Made by a program: the position numbers and the translations under genes | Shown: positions 17,461 through 25,981 of the stretch, piece after piece | Layout of the letters: every line of letters begins with the position of its first letter | Numbering within the stretch: position 1 is the stretch's first letter | Source of the DNA: Verrucomicrobia bacterium ADurb.Bin006 | Lineage (GTDB): Bacteria > Verrucomicrobiota > Verrucomicrobiia > Limisphaerales > J093 | NCBI GenBank assembly: GCA_002071485.1 | Contig: MWFF01000130.1 | Span: forward strand, 18,862-82,861 | Direction of reading: 5' to 3' | DNA: 64,000 nt | Notes under the pieces: generated by a model | The model's database searches: none | What the model was told of the DNA's origin: nothing | What the model saw: only the letters and a program-made list of their open reading frames with translations

Positions 17461-17776
17461 AGTCCTTGAATCCCAAATCTTGCGGAGCTGCCCAGTGAAC
17501 ATGCACCTGAAGCCGCAGGATGGCCGAGGGCCTCGTCGCCCCAAACGCCTTCAAAAACACTCTTCGCCGAGGGACGAGACCCTGCCTGCCGCCTGCCTGC
17601 CGGCAGGCAGGGCAGGCAGGCGTCCGCCCTCCAAGGTTCGGTTCATGGAGGGGAGGACTGGATTTGGTCAGGCGCGCCTCATTAGGTACGCAAAACCGCG
17701 CCTGCCTTGACCGGGCGGACGGCCTCTTGCATCTTGCGGACGGCCCCGTTGCGTGCGGTGCGGGGCCGTTCCGCGC
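17461..17776. other. Non-coding gap with a palindrome
   Basis: 316 bases separate the MBL hydrolase from the DUF58 gene. Apart from the palindrome at 17581-17620 I see no gene, terminator or promoter that I can support. Confidence 0.5.
17581..17620. repeat. Near-perfect GC-rich inverted repeat
   Basis: The 40-base block is CCTGCC-type units on the left mirrored by GGCAGG-type units on the right; the two arms pair over about 19 positions with a two-base bulge. The centre is the self-complementary CCTGCCTGCCGGCAGGCAGG. There is no run of T after it, so it is not a typical intrinsic terminator; it looks like a small dispersed palindrome. Confidence 0.75.
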
Positions 17777-19108
17777 ATGATCGGTCTGTTGCATCGCAGT
17801 TACCTTCGCCTGCGCACAGTCAGCGCCTGGCTCCAACGGCGGTTCACACCGGCGGGCGGGTTCGTGCTGGCCGGACTGGCCCTCACGGCGGGCGCGTCGG
17901 ATTCGGAGACGATGGGGCTGTCGGCGTTTGTGCTGCTGGCCGCGATGCTGTCGGCAGCCTGGCTCGCGGCGCCATTGTTTCGAGCCCGTTTTGCCGTCGA
18001 GCGCCAGGCCCCGCGGTTTGTGACGGCCGGCGAGCCCTTTACACTGCGCGTGCGAGTTCAGAATCTCTCGAACCGGACGCAACGCGGGCTCGAGTATCTG
18101 GAAAACGTGCGCGATCCCCCGCTGACGGCGTCCGAGTTCGCCGCCCGCCTGCGCCCCGGTCGTGGCAACCGCAGCTTCCGCCTCGAGTCGCCGCTTCCCC
18201 CCATCCGGCCCGCGCGTGTCCGTGTGGAGGCAATCCCCGTGCTGCCATCGCGCGGCCGCATCGAACTCCGGGTCGAGATTGTGGCGTACCGTCGCGGGCC
18301 GCTGGTGCTGACGGGAGGGTGGCTGGGGCGGGCGGACCCGTTCGGCCTGGTACGAGCCTTCAGCCGCACAGCGACGCCCCAAACGGTGCTCGTTCTGCCG
18401 CGGCGCTATCCCCTGCCTCCGCTGTCGCTGCCCGGCCAGTCGCAATACCAGCGTGGCGGAGTGTCGATGGCGGCGGGCGTGGGCGAGTCGGAGGAGTTCG
18501 TGGCGCTGCGCGAGTATCGGCGCGGGGATTCGCTGAGGCGGGTGCATTGGCGCAGCAGCGCGCGGCGCGGGCAGTTGATCGTGAAGGAATGCCAGGACGA
18601 GCATTTCGTGCGGCACGCTCTGGTGCTCGACACGTTTTGCGAGGCGTCGCGGGATGCCCTTTTCGAGGAGGCGGTCGCAGTTGCGGCGTCGTTTGCCTGC
18701 ACCGTGCCGGACCAGGACTCGCTGCTGGACCTGCTGTTTGTGGGGCCCAAGACCGTCTGCGTGACCAGCGGGCGGGGCGTGGGCCATGTGCAGCAGATGC
18801 TCGAAGTGCTGGCGGCGGTCAAGCCCTGCCGCGAGTCGCGGCTGGCCGAACTCGAATCCCTGGTGCTCGATCACAGCCCGGTGCTCAGCGGCTGCCTGCT
18901 CGTCCTCCTCGAGTGGGATGAGCCGCGGCGCGCCTTGGTCCGGCGTTTGCGCGCCCTGCGCGTGCCTGTCCTGGCCATGATCCTGATGCGGCCCGGGGAG
19001 GTTCAGACGTTCGATCCCGGCGCGGCGGCCGATCAGCCCGATCGCCTCCTCCGGCTCGAGTCGGGTCGTGTCGGCGAGGGGCTGCAACACCTGGGTGAAA
19101 TGCGATGA
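17777..19108 (+). CDS. DUF58 protein, partner of transglutaminase
   Basis: 443-aa membrane-linked DUF58 protein. Two hydrophobic segments lie near the N-terminus (GFVLAGLALTAG and MGLSAFVLLAAMLSAAWLAA). The DUF58 signature REYRRGDSLRRVHWRSSAR lies about residues 247-265. DUF58 proteins are usually encoded with a MoxR ATPase and a TgpA-type transglutaminase; here the next gene, overlapping by four bases, is the transglutaminase, but no MoxR gene is adjacent. The start is the ATG at 17777 just ahead of MIGLLHRSYLRL. The cell function of the pair is unknown; envelope protein modification has been suggested for related loci. A second DUF58 protein is encoded at 33921. Confidence 0.83.
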   Translation: MIGLLHRSYLRLRTVSAWLQRRFTPAGGFVLAGLALTAGASDSETMGLSAFVLLAAMLSAAWLAAPLFRARFAVERQAPRFVTAGEPFTLRVRVQNLSNRTQRGLEYLENVRDPPLTASEFAARLRPGRGNRSFRLESPLPPIRPARVRVEAIPVLPSRGRIELRVEIVAYRRGPLVLTGGWLGRADPFGLVRAFSRTATPQTVLVLPRRYPLPPLSLPGQSQYQRGGVSMAAGVGESEEFVALREYRRGDSLRRVHWRSSARRGQLIVKECQDEHFVRHALVLDTFCEASRDALFEEAVAVAASFACTVPDQDSLLDLLFVGPKTVCVTSGRGVGHVQQMLEVLAAVKPCRESRLAELESLVLDHSPVLSGCLLVLLEWDEPRRALVRRLRALRVPVLAMILMRPGEVQTFDPGAAADQPDRLLRLESGRVGEGLQHLGEMR

Positions 19109-21252
19109 CCAGCCGCATGGATAACGCCGCCGCGCCCAGGCCGCCGCTGCTGCTGGCTCTTGCCCTTTGGGGCTGGGAGACCGGGTTGTTTCCTTGGGCG
19201 CTGGCCCTGGGCGCGCTGCTCGAGGCGATCCGGTTCTCGAAGCAGCGTTTCGAACTCCGGCAGGAGGACTTTGTGCGCCTCTGGAACTTCACAGCGCTGC
19301 TCTTTCTCGGCGCCGCTTTGTACCTGTTCCTGGCCCGGGAAGGGCTCGGCACGGTGGGAGCGATTGTCACGACGGCTTCTCCAGCGACGCGGCTCGAGGA
19401 AATGCGGCGAATCTCCCAGACGGTGGTCGCGCTCTTTCGCTGGCTGCCATTCGTCCTCTACCCGTTCCTGCTCGCTCAGGCCTTGAGTCGCACGACAACC
19501 CTCCCATGGGCCACGTTCTCGTTCCGCTCGAAGACATCGGACCCCTCCGCCGGCCCGCGCGCGGGGCCGGATTGGGCGGTGGGCCGCGTTCACACAGGCT
19601 ACGTGTACTTCGCCGTGGTGCTTTTCGCGTCCTCCGCCAGCGCGGACCATTCGAGACTCTACCTGCCGATGCTTTTGGGCGTGATGTCCTGGGCGCTCTG
19701 GCCCTGGCGCAGTCCGCGCTATCCGGCGCCGGTCTGGATCGGGATGTTTCTGATGCTGCTGGCGGGAGCGCTGCTGGCTCAGCGCGGACTCGAGGGCCTG
19801 CGCCAGACGTGGCTTTCACTCGAAACCCGCTTGTTCCAAGGCGTCGGCCAGGCGCGGTTCGACCAAATCCGCGGCGCCACCGCCCTTGGCGCAGTGGGAC
19901 GGTTGAAACAATCCGGTCGAATCGTTCTGCGGATACGCACGGACGATGGCGTGGCCCCCGGCTTGCTGCGCGAGGCGGCGTTCAATCGGTTCCGCGCCAA
20001 CATCTGGGGAACATCGCACCGGGAGTTTCAAAGCGTCGGGCTGCCGCTCGAGGGCCATGTGTGGCGCCTGGCCGCGGCGCCGGGCCAGGGGCCGCTCATC
20101 ACCATCGCGCGGTACACTTCGAGGGGCGAGGCGCCGCTTGCCTTGCCTGGCGACGCGCTGAGCATCCGCGACCTGCCGGCCTTGGATGTGGAAACCAATT
20201 ACCTCGCCGCGGCCCGCATGCAGGAGGGCCCGCCCCTGGCGATCTACACGGTCGAACACGGCGCAGGCGGGGGGTTTGACGGCCCGCCGGAGCCCGAGGA
20301 CACGGATCTCGACTCGATGAACGGACCGGACGCCGAGGCGATCGCGCGGACGGCGCGGGAGCTGGGCCTGGCGGGGCGGACGCCCGAGGCCGCGGTTGCC
20401 GCCGTCGAACGCCATTTTGCCACTGCGTTCGATTACACCCGATGGCAAGGGCCTGTGGTATCCCGAACCAACACCAGCGCGCTGTCCAGGTTCCTGCTCG
20501 AGTCGCGGGCGGGTCATTGCGAGTACTTCGCCACGGCCACCGCGCTTCTGCTGCGGGTCGCCGGCGTCCCCACGCGCTATGCCGTCGGGTTCAGTCCCGG
20601 CGAACGCCGCGGCGACCAGTGGCTGGCGCGGGGTCGGGATGCGCACGCCTGGTGCCTGGCCTACATCGACGGGCGCTGGCGCGATGTAGACACGACGCCG
20701 GGCATCTGGCGCGAACGCGAGGCGTCGGGGGCCGGGCCGTTCGAGAGGCTCGGCGACTGGTTCTCCCAGGCATGGTATCGCGTCGCCGTCTGGCGCCAGC
20801 GCGGCGGCAACTGGCGCATCTTCGTCTTCACGGCCGGCGTGCTCGCCCTCTCGTGGCTGGCCTGGCGGCAGATTCGCGGCAGCCGCTGGCGCCGGACCCG
20901 CGAGCGCCCCATGATAGCTTCCGAACGCCCGCCTGCGCGCCCCGGCCTGGATTCCGAGTTCTACGCCGTGACCCGCCATCTCGAGAAGCGTCACGGGCCG
21001 CGCCCGGGCCACCAGACCTTGCGCGCCTGGGTGCGCGGCCTGGCGCCGCCGGGCAGCCAGGCCGCGTCCGACTCGCTCGAAGAGGCCGTCGGACTGCACT
21101 ATCGACTCCGGTTCGATCCGCGCGGATTGCCCGAGACCGACCGACGGCGTTTGCGTGCGCTGGCGATCGAATTGACAGACATAGAAGGCGATTCGGCGCG
21201 CCGCGGGCGCAGCGCCAAAGACGCGGCGATGCCTGCTGAATCCCTCCGTTGA
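19105..21252 (+). CDS. TgpA-type membrane transglutaminase-like protein
   Basis: 715-aa membrane protein with a transglutaminase-like (papain-fold) domain. Five or so hydrophobic segments occupy the first 230 residues. The catalytic core has Cys472 in AGHCEYFATATA, His514 in GRDAHAWC and an Asp in WRDVDTTP (527-529), forming the expected Cys-His-Asp triad. One more membrane helix (IFVFTAGVLALSWLAWRQI) and a C-terminal DUF4129-like helical tail follow. It overlaps the DUF58 gene (ATGA), so the two should be made together. The domain usually faces the periplasm. Substrates are unknown; both protein crosslinking and proteolysis are possible for this fold. Confidence 0.87.
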   Translation: MTSRMDNAAAPRPPLLLALALWGWETGLFPWALALGALLEAIRFSKQRFELRQEDFVRLWNFTALLFLGAALYLFLAREGLGTVGAIVTTASPATRLEEMRRISQTVVALFRWLPFVLYPFLLAQALSRTTTLPWATFSFRSKTSDPSAGPRAGPDWAVGRVHTGYVYFAVVLFASSASADHSRLYLPMLLGVMSWALWPWRSPRYPAPVWIGMFLMLLAGALLAQRGLEGLRQTWLSLETRLFQGVGQARFDQIRGATALGAVGRLKQSGRIVLRIRTDDGVAPGLLREAAFNRFRANIWGTSHREFQSVGLPLEGHVWRLAAAPGQGPLITIARYTSRGEAPLALPGDALSIRDLPALDVETNYLAAARMQEGPPLAIYTVEHGAGGGFDGPPEPEDTDLDSMNGPDAEAIARTARELGLAGRTPEAAVAAVERHFATAFDYTRWQGPVVSRTNTSALSRFLLESRAGHCEYFATATALLLRVAGVPTRYAVGFSPGERRGDQWLARGRDAHAWCLAYIDGRWRDVDTTPGIWREREASGAGPFERLGDWFSQAWYRVAVWRQRGGNWRIFVFTAGVLALSWLAWRQIRGSRWRRTRERPMIASERPPARPGLDSEFYAVTRHLEKRHGPRPGHQTLRAWVRGLAPPGSQAASDSLEEAVGLHYRLRFDPRGLPETDRRRLRALAIELTDIEGDSARRGRSAKDAAMPAESLR

Positions 21253-21324
21253 CGCCGCGTGGAAAGTCTGGACGCCCGAGCGCACAAGCTGCATTTTGTC
21301 CGGGGTGGATGATTCTCTGAGACC

Positions 21325-22131
21325 ATGAACCAAAAGGAACAACATCGGGCTCTTCAAACGGCGGTGACTGCCGCCCTCGAAGCGGGCCGTCTGATGCGCC
21401 GGAACGCGCATGTCGCCAAGAAGGTCGATGCCGCGACCCGTCACGACATCAAACTCGAACTGGATGTGCGCTGCCAGGCTCTGATCCAACGCCGTTTGCT
21501 CGAGGGCTTCCCCACGAGCGCCGTGCTCGGCGAGGAGGGAGTCGCCGGCGACGCCCGATCTCCGCTGCGCTGGGTCGTGGATCCGATCGACGGCACCGTC
21601 AACTTCACATACGGCATTCCGCACGCCTGCGTGTCGGTCGCCCTGGACCTGCGCGACCCGAATTCCGCCGGCGGTTATCGGACCGTTGTCGGCGTCGTCT
21701 ATGACCCGTTCGCCGTCGAGCTTTGGACCGCGATCCGCGGCAAGCCGGCGCGGCTCAACGGACGCGCGATCCGCGTCAGCGACCGCCGCAAGCTGGCCGA
21801 CACGATTGTCTCGGTCGGGTTCGGCAAGGATGCCGATGCGCTGAGCCGGATGTTGCCGATGCTGCAGCGCCTGGTGCATCGCGTGCGCAAGATCCGCATC
21901 ATGGGCTCGGCGGCGCTGGCCTTGACCTACGTGGCGTCGGGCCGATTCGACGCCTACGTCGAGCCGCGTTTGAGCCTTTGGGACATCGCAGCCGGCGGGC
22001 TCATTGTCGAGTGCGCCGGCGGCGTCTACCGACCCCGCCCGCTCGCGGGCGAGCACGCCTTCGAGGTGATCGCCAGCAACGGCCCGCTGCATCGGCCCCT
22101 CGAACGCCAGCTCAAACAGACCCCATGCTAG
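21325..22131 (+). CDS. Inositol-monophosphatase-family phosphatase
   Basis: 268-aa metal-dependent sugar-phosphate phosphatase of the inositol monophosphatase/CysQ/FBPase superfamily. The metal-binding motif is DPIDGTVNF (86-94), preceded by GEEG (69-72), and the C-terminal WDIAAGG (219-225) supplies the last metal ligand. The length is typical of SuhB-type enzymes. Possible substrates are myo-inositol-1-phosphate, histidinol phosphate or 3'-phosphoadenosine 5'-phosphate; sequence does not distinguish them. It lies 72 bases after the transglutaminase gene on the same strand and 92 bases before the cyclophilin gene; whether they form one operon is unclear. Confidence 0.9.
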   Translation: MNQKEQHRALQTAVTAALEAGRLMRRNAHVAKKVDAATRHDIKLELDVRCQALIQRRLLEGFPTSAVLGEEGVAGDARSPLRWVVDPIDGTVNFTYGIPHACVSVALDLRDPNSAGGYRTVVGVVYDPFAVELWTAIRGKPARLNGRAIRVSDRRKLADTIVSVGFGKDADALSRMLPMLQRLVHRVRKIRIMGSAALALTYVASGRFDAYVEPRLSLWDIAAGGLIVECAGGVYRPRPLAGEHAFEVIASNGPLHRPLERQLKQTPC

Positions 22132-22223
22132 CCTGCATTTCTCGCCACTTTCTTGCCACCGCAAAGCCGGAGTTCACAAGAGAAATCAGCAAGCAGGCTG
22201 GGAACTCATCCGCATCGAATCGC

Positions 22224-23063
22224 ATGACCCGGATTGGCTCGCTTTCCTGGATTCTCGCGGTGCTCTGGACCTCGCTGGCCGCCGGGCGCGCCGCCGACAG
22301 CCTGGCCCAGGTTCACACGCCCCTCGGAGACTGGCTCCTTGTCCTGTTCGACACGGACAAGCCCGTGACAGTCGCCAATTTCAAGCAGTATGTCGCCACT
22401 GGGCGATTCCGCGATTCGTTCGTGCAGCGGTGGGAACCGGGCTTCGTCATCCAAGGCGGCGGGTTCTTTGTGACCAACCGGTTCAAATCGAATCCGGCCA
22501 TCCTGTCCGTGCCGACGTTTGGCAGCATCACCAACGAGTATTCCGTTGGCCCGACTCTGAGTAACACCTACGGCACGATCGCGATGGCCCGGGCTGGCGG
22601 CCAGACCAACTCCGCCACCTCACAGTGGTTCCTCAACCTGGCGGACAACGTCGGACTCGACACGGTCGACGGCGGCTTCACGGTGTTCGGACGCGTGGCG
22701 GTCGGAACGAACCTGTTGAATCGCTTCAACCGGACCTCGGTCGCCAATGGCATCTTTCCGCTCAATCTCGGCGGCGCGCTCTACCGGGTGCCGGTCCTGT
22801 CGCCCGCTCCGACGTTCGGCGACCTCATCTACAGCGACTTCTCCCTGCCGGACTGGCCGCGCGTCCGGATCGCGGTCGACGCCGGGCGCCTGCGCCTCGC
22901 GTGGAACAGCCTGAGCAACTTCGTCAATCACCTCGAATTCGCCTCGGGCTTTCCCCTGTCGTGGCAGACTTTCGTCAGCACCAACGGCACCGGGCAGACC
23001 ATCGAGGTGTTCGACGACCGGCCCGGCACCGCCGGTGGCTGCTACCGCGTCCGCATCGAGTAG
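22224..23063 (+). CDS. Exported cyclophilin-type peptidyl-prolyl isomerase
   Basis: 279-aa exported protein-folding enzyme. A signal peptide (GSLSWILAVLWTSLAAGRA) precedes a cyclophilin domain with VQRWEPGFVIQGGGFF, then TSQWFLNLADN, then GGFTVFGRVAVG, matching the family core. After about residue 210 comes a beta-sandwich module (VRIAVDAGRLRLAWNSL...GGCYRVRIE), which is not part of cyclophilins and resembles the module in the MBL hydrolase at 15866-16053. The ATG at 22224 starts the signal peptide; an upstream in-frame ATG at 22126 would overlap the preceding gene and is less likely. Catalytic Arg and Phe positions fit divergent bacterial cyclophilins, so activity is probable. Confidence 0.85.
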   Translation: MTRIGSLSWILAVLWTSLAAGRAADSLAQVHTPLGDWLLVLFDTDKPVTVANFKQYVATGRFRDSFVQRWEPGFVIQGGGFFVTNRFKSNPAILSVPTFGSITNEYSVGPTLSNTYGTIAMARAGGQTNSATSQWFLNLADNVGLDTVDGGFTVFGRVAVGTNLLNRFNRTSVANGIFPLNLGGALYRVPVLSPAPTFGDLIYSDFSLPDWPRVRIAVDAGRLRLAWNSLSNFVNHLEFASGFPLSWQTFVSTNGTGQTIEVFDDRPGTAGGCYRVRIE

Positions 23064-23074
23064 ATTCTCAAAAG

Positions 23075-23464
23075 ATGGGTTCCGTCCGCAGTGCGGACGC
23101 GCAAGGCCTCGCGCGGGCGCGCGCATTCACATTGATCGAGCTGTTGGTGGGGATTGCGATCATCGCGATCCTGGCCGGCATGCTCCTGCCGGCGTTGAGC
23201 TAGGCCAAGCAGAAGGCGCAGGGCATCATGTGCATGAACAACACGCGGCAGTTGACGCTGGCGTGGATTCAGTACGCGCAGGACAGCAACGATCGCCTGG
23301 GTCGCCGAACGCACGACCATGCGCAACTGAGGGCGGACGGTTTCTGGATCGCCCTCCGCGTCATTCGGAAAGCGGCCCCTTGGGCAACGGAATGTGAACT
23401 GCCGCTGGCGAGCCAGCGCGGGGACTCGGGCCCGAGGCGGTTGTGCCACAGGCCGGACATCTGA
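23075..23464 (+). pseudogene. Prepilin-like (type II secretion/DUF1559) gene remnant
   Basis: The ATG at 23075 begins a short leader followed by FTLIELLVGIAIIAILAGML, the classic type IV prepilin-like methylation and helix segment. Then comes LPALS and an in-frame TAG (23201-23203), where family members have Lys (LPALSKAK). After the stop the same frame continues with AKQKAQGIMCMNNTRQLTL and AWIQYAQDSNDRL, the usual sequence after the helix in verrucomicrobial pseudopilins, then degenerates by about base 23310 and stops at 23464. So there is a nonsense change and the body is missing. The preceding residue is Ala rather than the usual Gly at the cleavage site. A 42-aa peptide could still be made. 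Confidence 0.8.
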
Positions 23465-23488
23465 TTTGGCGCAGCGCTGGGGAATGGG

Positions 23489-25012
23489 CTATTTGTTCCC
23501 CAGCACGCGCACATCATCGATCGCGCAGACCCCGGCAGGCCCGAGCGTGCTGAAGTCTTCGTTTTTCGAGCCTGGGCTCATCTTGCCAAGCCGCACCGCC
23601 CCTGGGGCGCGGCTGACAATCCGCGGACCGTCGCTCCGCCAGATCACTGGTCGATCGTTTTCCATTCGGACAACCCAACGCATCGGCTCGGCCAGCAGCT
23701 CCCGCGGGGTGCCTGCGGCACCGTCCACGTTGCGCGTGAAGGTGCTGGCGATCCCCGACAGCAAACCGTTGTCGGCCAATCCCACGGTCCGACCGAGGAC
23801 GCTGAAGTTGCGTTCTCGAACTTCGACCGGCGTATAGGGCGGGTACACTTCCTGGTCCAGGCCAATGGTCGAGTCGAGCCAACGCAACCGCGCATGCCGC
23901 CACAGATCGCCGACGCCGGCGTCTTCGAGCACCGTGTCGGCAACGCGCAGCGTGAAAGCGATGGGGGTGAATGGGGCGTTCCTGGCGCGCAGCGTCACCG
24001 TGCCCCGGTACATGCCCGGAGGCGCATCGCGCGGGACGGCGACGCTGAACCAGAGCGCCTGCACCTTGCGCCGGGGCACCGTCACGACCTTGCGCAGTGG
24101 CCGGCCGAGCCAGTCGGTGCCGCCCAGGTTGAAACAGCGCCAGGCGCTGGCTGGGATGGCTTTGCCTGCCCCCGATGTCAAGTCACTGAACTCCGCCGCG
24201 ACGTCCTCGACCGCCTGCCCGTGGGCGTACAGGCCGATCTGGAAGGCGTAGTCCTCGCCCCGGCACGCCTCGCCCGCAAACGCCGCGCTCGGCCCGGCGC
24301 GGACCCAGCGCAACGGCAGTTCGTCGGTCATGCGAATGGGATGCCGCCGGTCCTCGGGAAAGAGCAGGTACGGACTTCCGGGATGGGCGGCCACGAGTGT
24401 CTGGGTTTCGTGCGGTGAGGCCACGATTTCCATGGGATCGAAACGGTGGAACGTGTTGATGGCCTGAAACTCGAGCACCCGTGCCGGTTCAAGTCCGGAT
24501 GTGTCACCCGCGCGCAGCCGTTCGGCCAGTGGGCCACAGGCCGCGGCCCACGCCGGCTGCGCGGTGTTGCTGGGCGGCAGGTAGACCGTGGCCGGAAAGT
24601 ATGCTGAGCCTTCGGTCTTGTAAGGCATGTAGTAGACCAAACACTCACCGGGCACGGTGAGCGGCTGGAACAACAGATCTCCAAACTGCCGCTGAACATT
24701 CACCCGCAGCACGTTCTCGATGCGCTGGTTCGTCGCGGCATCGATCACGATGATCTCCGTCCGCTCCGGCGCCGTGTCCCGCCGGCGCCAGGGCAGCCGC
24801 ACCCACACCGCCTCGGCCGGCTGCTCGACGCGGATGCGGGCGCGGTGGTTGCCCAAGGCCTCGGGCCAGTCGCCGACGCCGTAGGGCACTTCCTCGGCTC
24901 TTCCCGGGCCGATGCCGACGGTGACGAAAAACGCGAAGAAAAACCGAAGCCGATGGCCCCATGCGCTGGCCATACCCCGCTGATCATTGCTGCCGTGATT
25001 GTGTTGGCTCAT
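23489..25012 (-). CDS. Truncated glycosidase-like protein (DUF6067-type N-terminal part)
   Basis: 507-aa protein with a signal-like segment (LRFFFAFFVTVGIGPGRAEE). It resembles the N-terminal beta-sandwich half of large DUF6067/GH123-like glycosidases: PAEAVWVRLPWRRRDTAPE, the central GMYRGTVTLRARNAPFTPIA, and RHARLRWLDSTIGLDQEVYP, which in the family precedes the catalytic barrel. The barrel is missing: the frame ends about 70 residues later, and the last 30 residues (LGKMSPGSKNEDFSTLGPAG... IDDVRVLGNK) look unlike the domain and more like the tail of a different protein. ATG at 25012 or 24973 are both possible. The enzyme is probably inactive. Neighbouring prepilin decay suggests a deletion event here. 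Confidence 0.6.
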   Translation of the reverse strand: MSQHNHGSNDQRGMASAWGHRLRFFFAFFVTVGIGPGRAEEVPYGVGDWPEALGNHRARIRVEQPAEAVWVRLPWRRRDTAPERTEIIVIDAATNQRIENVLRVNVQRQFGDLLFQPLTVPGECLVYYMPYKTEGSAYFPATVYLPPSNTAQPAWAAACGPLAERLRAGDTSGLEPARVLEFQAINTFHRFDPMEIVASPHETQTLVAAHPGSPYLLFPEDRRHPIRMTDELPLRWVRAGPSAAFAGEACRGEDYAFQIGLYAHGQAVEDVAAEFSDLTSGAGKAIPASAWRCFNLGGTDWLGRPLRKVVTVPRRKVQALWFSVAVPRDAPPGMYRGTVTLRARNAPFTPIAFTLRVADTVLEDAGVGDLWRHARLRWLDSTIGLDQEVYPPYTPVEVRERNFSVLGRTVGLADNGLLSGIASTFTRNVDGAAGTPRELLAEPMRWVVRMENDRPVIWRSDGPRIVSRAPGAVRLGKMSPGSKNEDFSTLGPAGVCAIDDVRVLGNK

Positions 25013-25045
25013 AGATTGAAGACCAGGTCTTGGATGGACCCGTTG

Positions 25046-25930
25046 TCACGCCTTGCCGTGCCAGCGGGTCAAACGCTCGCGGAGTGAATCGATGTGGCTG
25101 GTCTGGGGGCACAAGCCGGGGATCTCCTCGAGCAGTCGTTCGATCCGCGGAATCTCGCCCCAGGCAGTCACGGTGAAGACTTCCATCGCGTGCGGGGAAG
25201 CGATCTCGAGTTCCCGGTTCTTGCGGTCGAACCGGCGGCGTAGAGTGGCCTTCCATTCCGCCTGGTCTCGGGGCACGTCCATGTGATGGCGTCCGACCCA
25301 GGGCAGCCATTCCTTGATCTGGGATTGGTGGCACCAGGTCATGGCGCAGAGGGTGTCGAAGGCCTCCTCGACGTCGACGGCCAGGTCGTGGGTGTTCGCG
25401 CCGAACATGTAACCGTCGTAGACCGCGATGATCACCGGCACCGTGCAGGGGACGGACGCCGTCTCGTCGGCCGGGTATTCGGGCGTGAAGGCGTGCGGCA
25501 CATTGATCATGTAGGCGACCTCGCGCACCGCCTGTGCCACCACCAGGTGGTCCACATGCACGCCGGCCAGGGGATCCGCCGGCAAGGGCGGACACAGCAG
25601 ATAGTCGGGTTCGAAGTCACGGATGGCCTTCCAGAGGGCGGCCATGAACTCGGGTGTCACACGCAAACAGGCCTCTCGAGGGACCTGTCCGCACGGCAGC
25701 CGGAGCAACTCGAACTCGTAACCGCCAATCCGCGCGGACTCGAGCTGTTCCTGCAGCCTGAGGCGGGCCGTTTCCTCGCGCGTGCGGAAGTGGTGTCCGG
25801 CAGCGCCGTCGGTGCAGACGATGACTTTGCCGCGGAAATCGTTCCCGAGCCGCTGCCGCCAGACATGGAAGGTGCCGGCGGCGGTGAATTCGTAGTCGTC
25901 GAAGTGCGCGTGGATGTAGAGGACTTTCAT
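25046..25930 (-). CDS. PIG-L/LmbE-family deacetylase
   Basis: 294-aa predicted zinc-dependent N-acetylglucosaminyl deacetylase-like enzyme. The metal motif that is usually H-P-D-D-E reads HFDDYE (9-14) here, and the distal His is in GVHVDHLVVAQAV. The fold continues with VIVCTDGAAGHHF and LLCPPLPADP. The PIG-L family removes acetyl groups from GlcNAc-linked substrates such as mycothiol or bacillithiol precursors and glycans. The Pro-to-Phe change in the motif is uncommon but metal ligands are kept. It lies 33 bases before the shortened glycosidase-like gene on the same strand, so a joint transcript is likely. Substrate unknown. Confidence 0.83.
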   Translation of the reverse strand: MKVLYIHAHFDDYEFTAAGTFHVWRQRLGNDFRGKVIVCTDGAAGHHFRTREETARLRLQEQLESARIGGYEFELLRLPCGQVPREACLRVTPEFMAALWKAIRDFEPDYLLCPPLPADPLAGVHVDHLVVAQAVREVAYMINVPHAFTPEYPADETASVPCTVPVIIAVYDGYMFGANTHDLAVDVEEAFDTLCAMTWCHQSQIKEWLPWVGRHHMDVPRDQAEWKATLRRRFDRKNRELEIASPHAMEVFTVTAWGEIPRIERLLEEIPGLCPQTSHIDSLRERLTRWHGKA

Positions 25931-25981
25931 GAGGGCGAAGCGCTGGGGCGAGGTGAGATGATCGAGGCTCCGTGAAACACA

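Noticed and set aside
17581..17620. Intrinsic terminator
   Set aside because: Strong stem but no run of T follows.
22126..22223. Upstream start for the cyclophilin gene
   Set aside because: It would overlap the phosphatase gene and put a poor N-terminus before the signal peptide; ATG at 22224 fits better.
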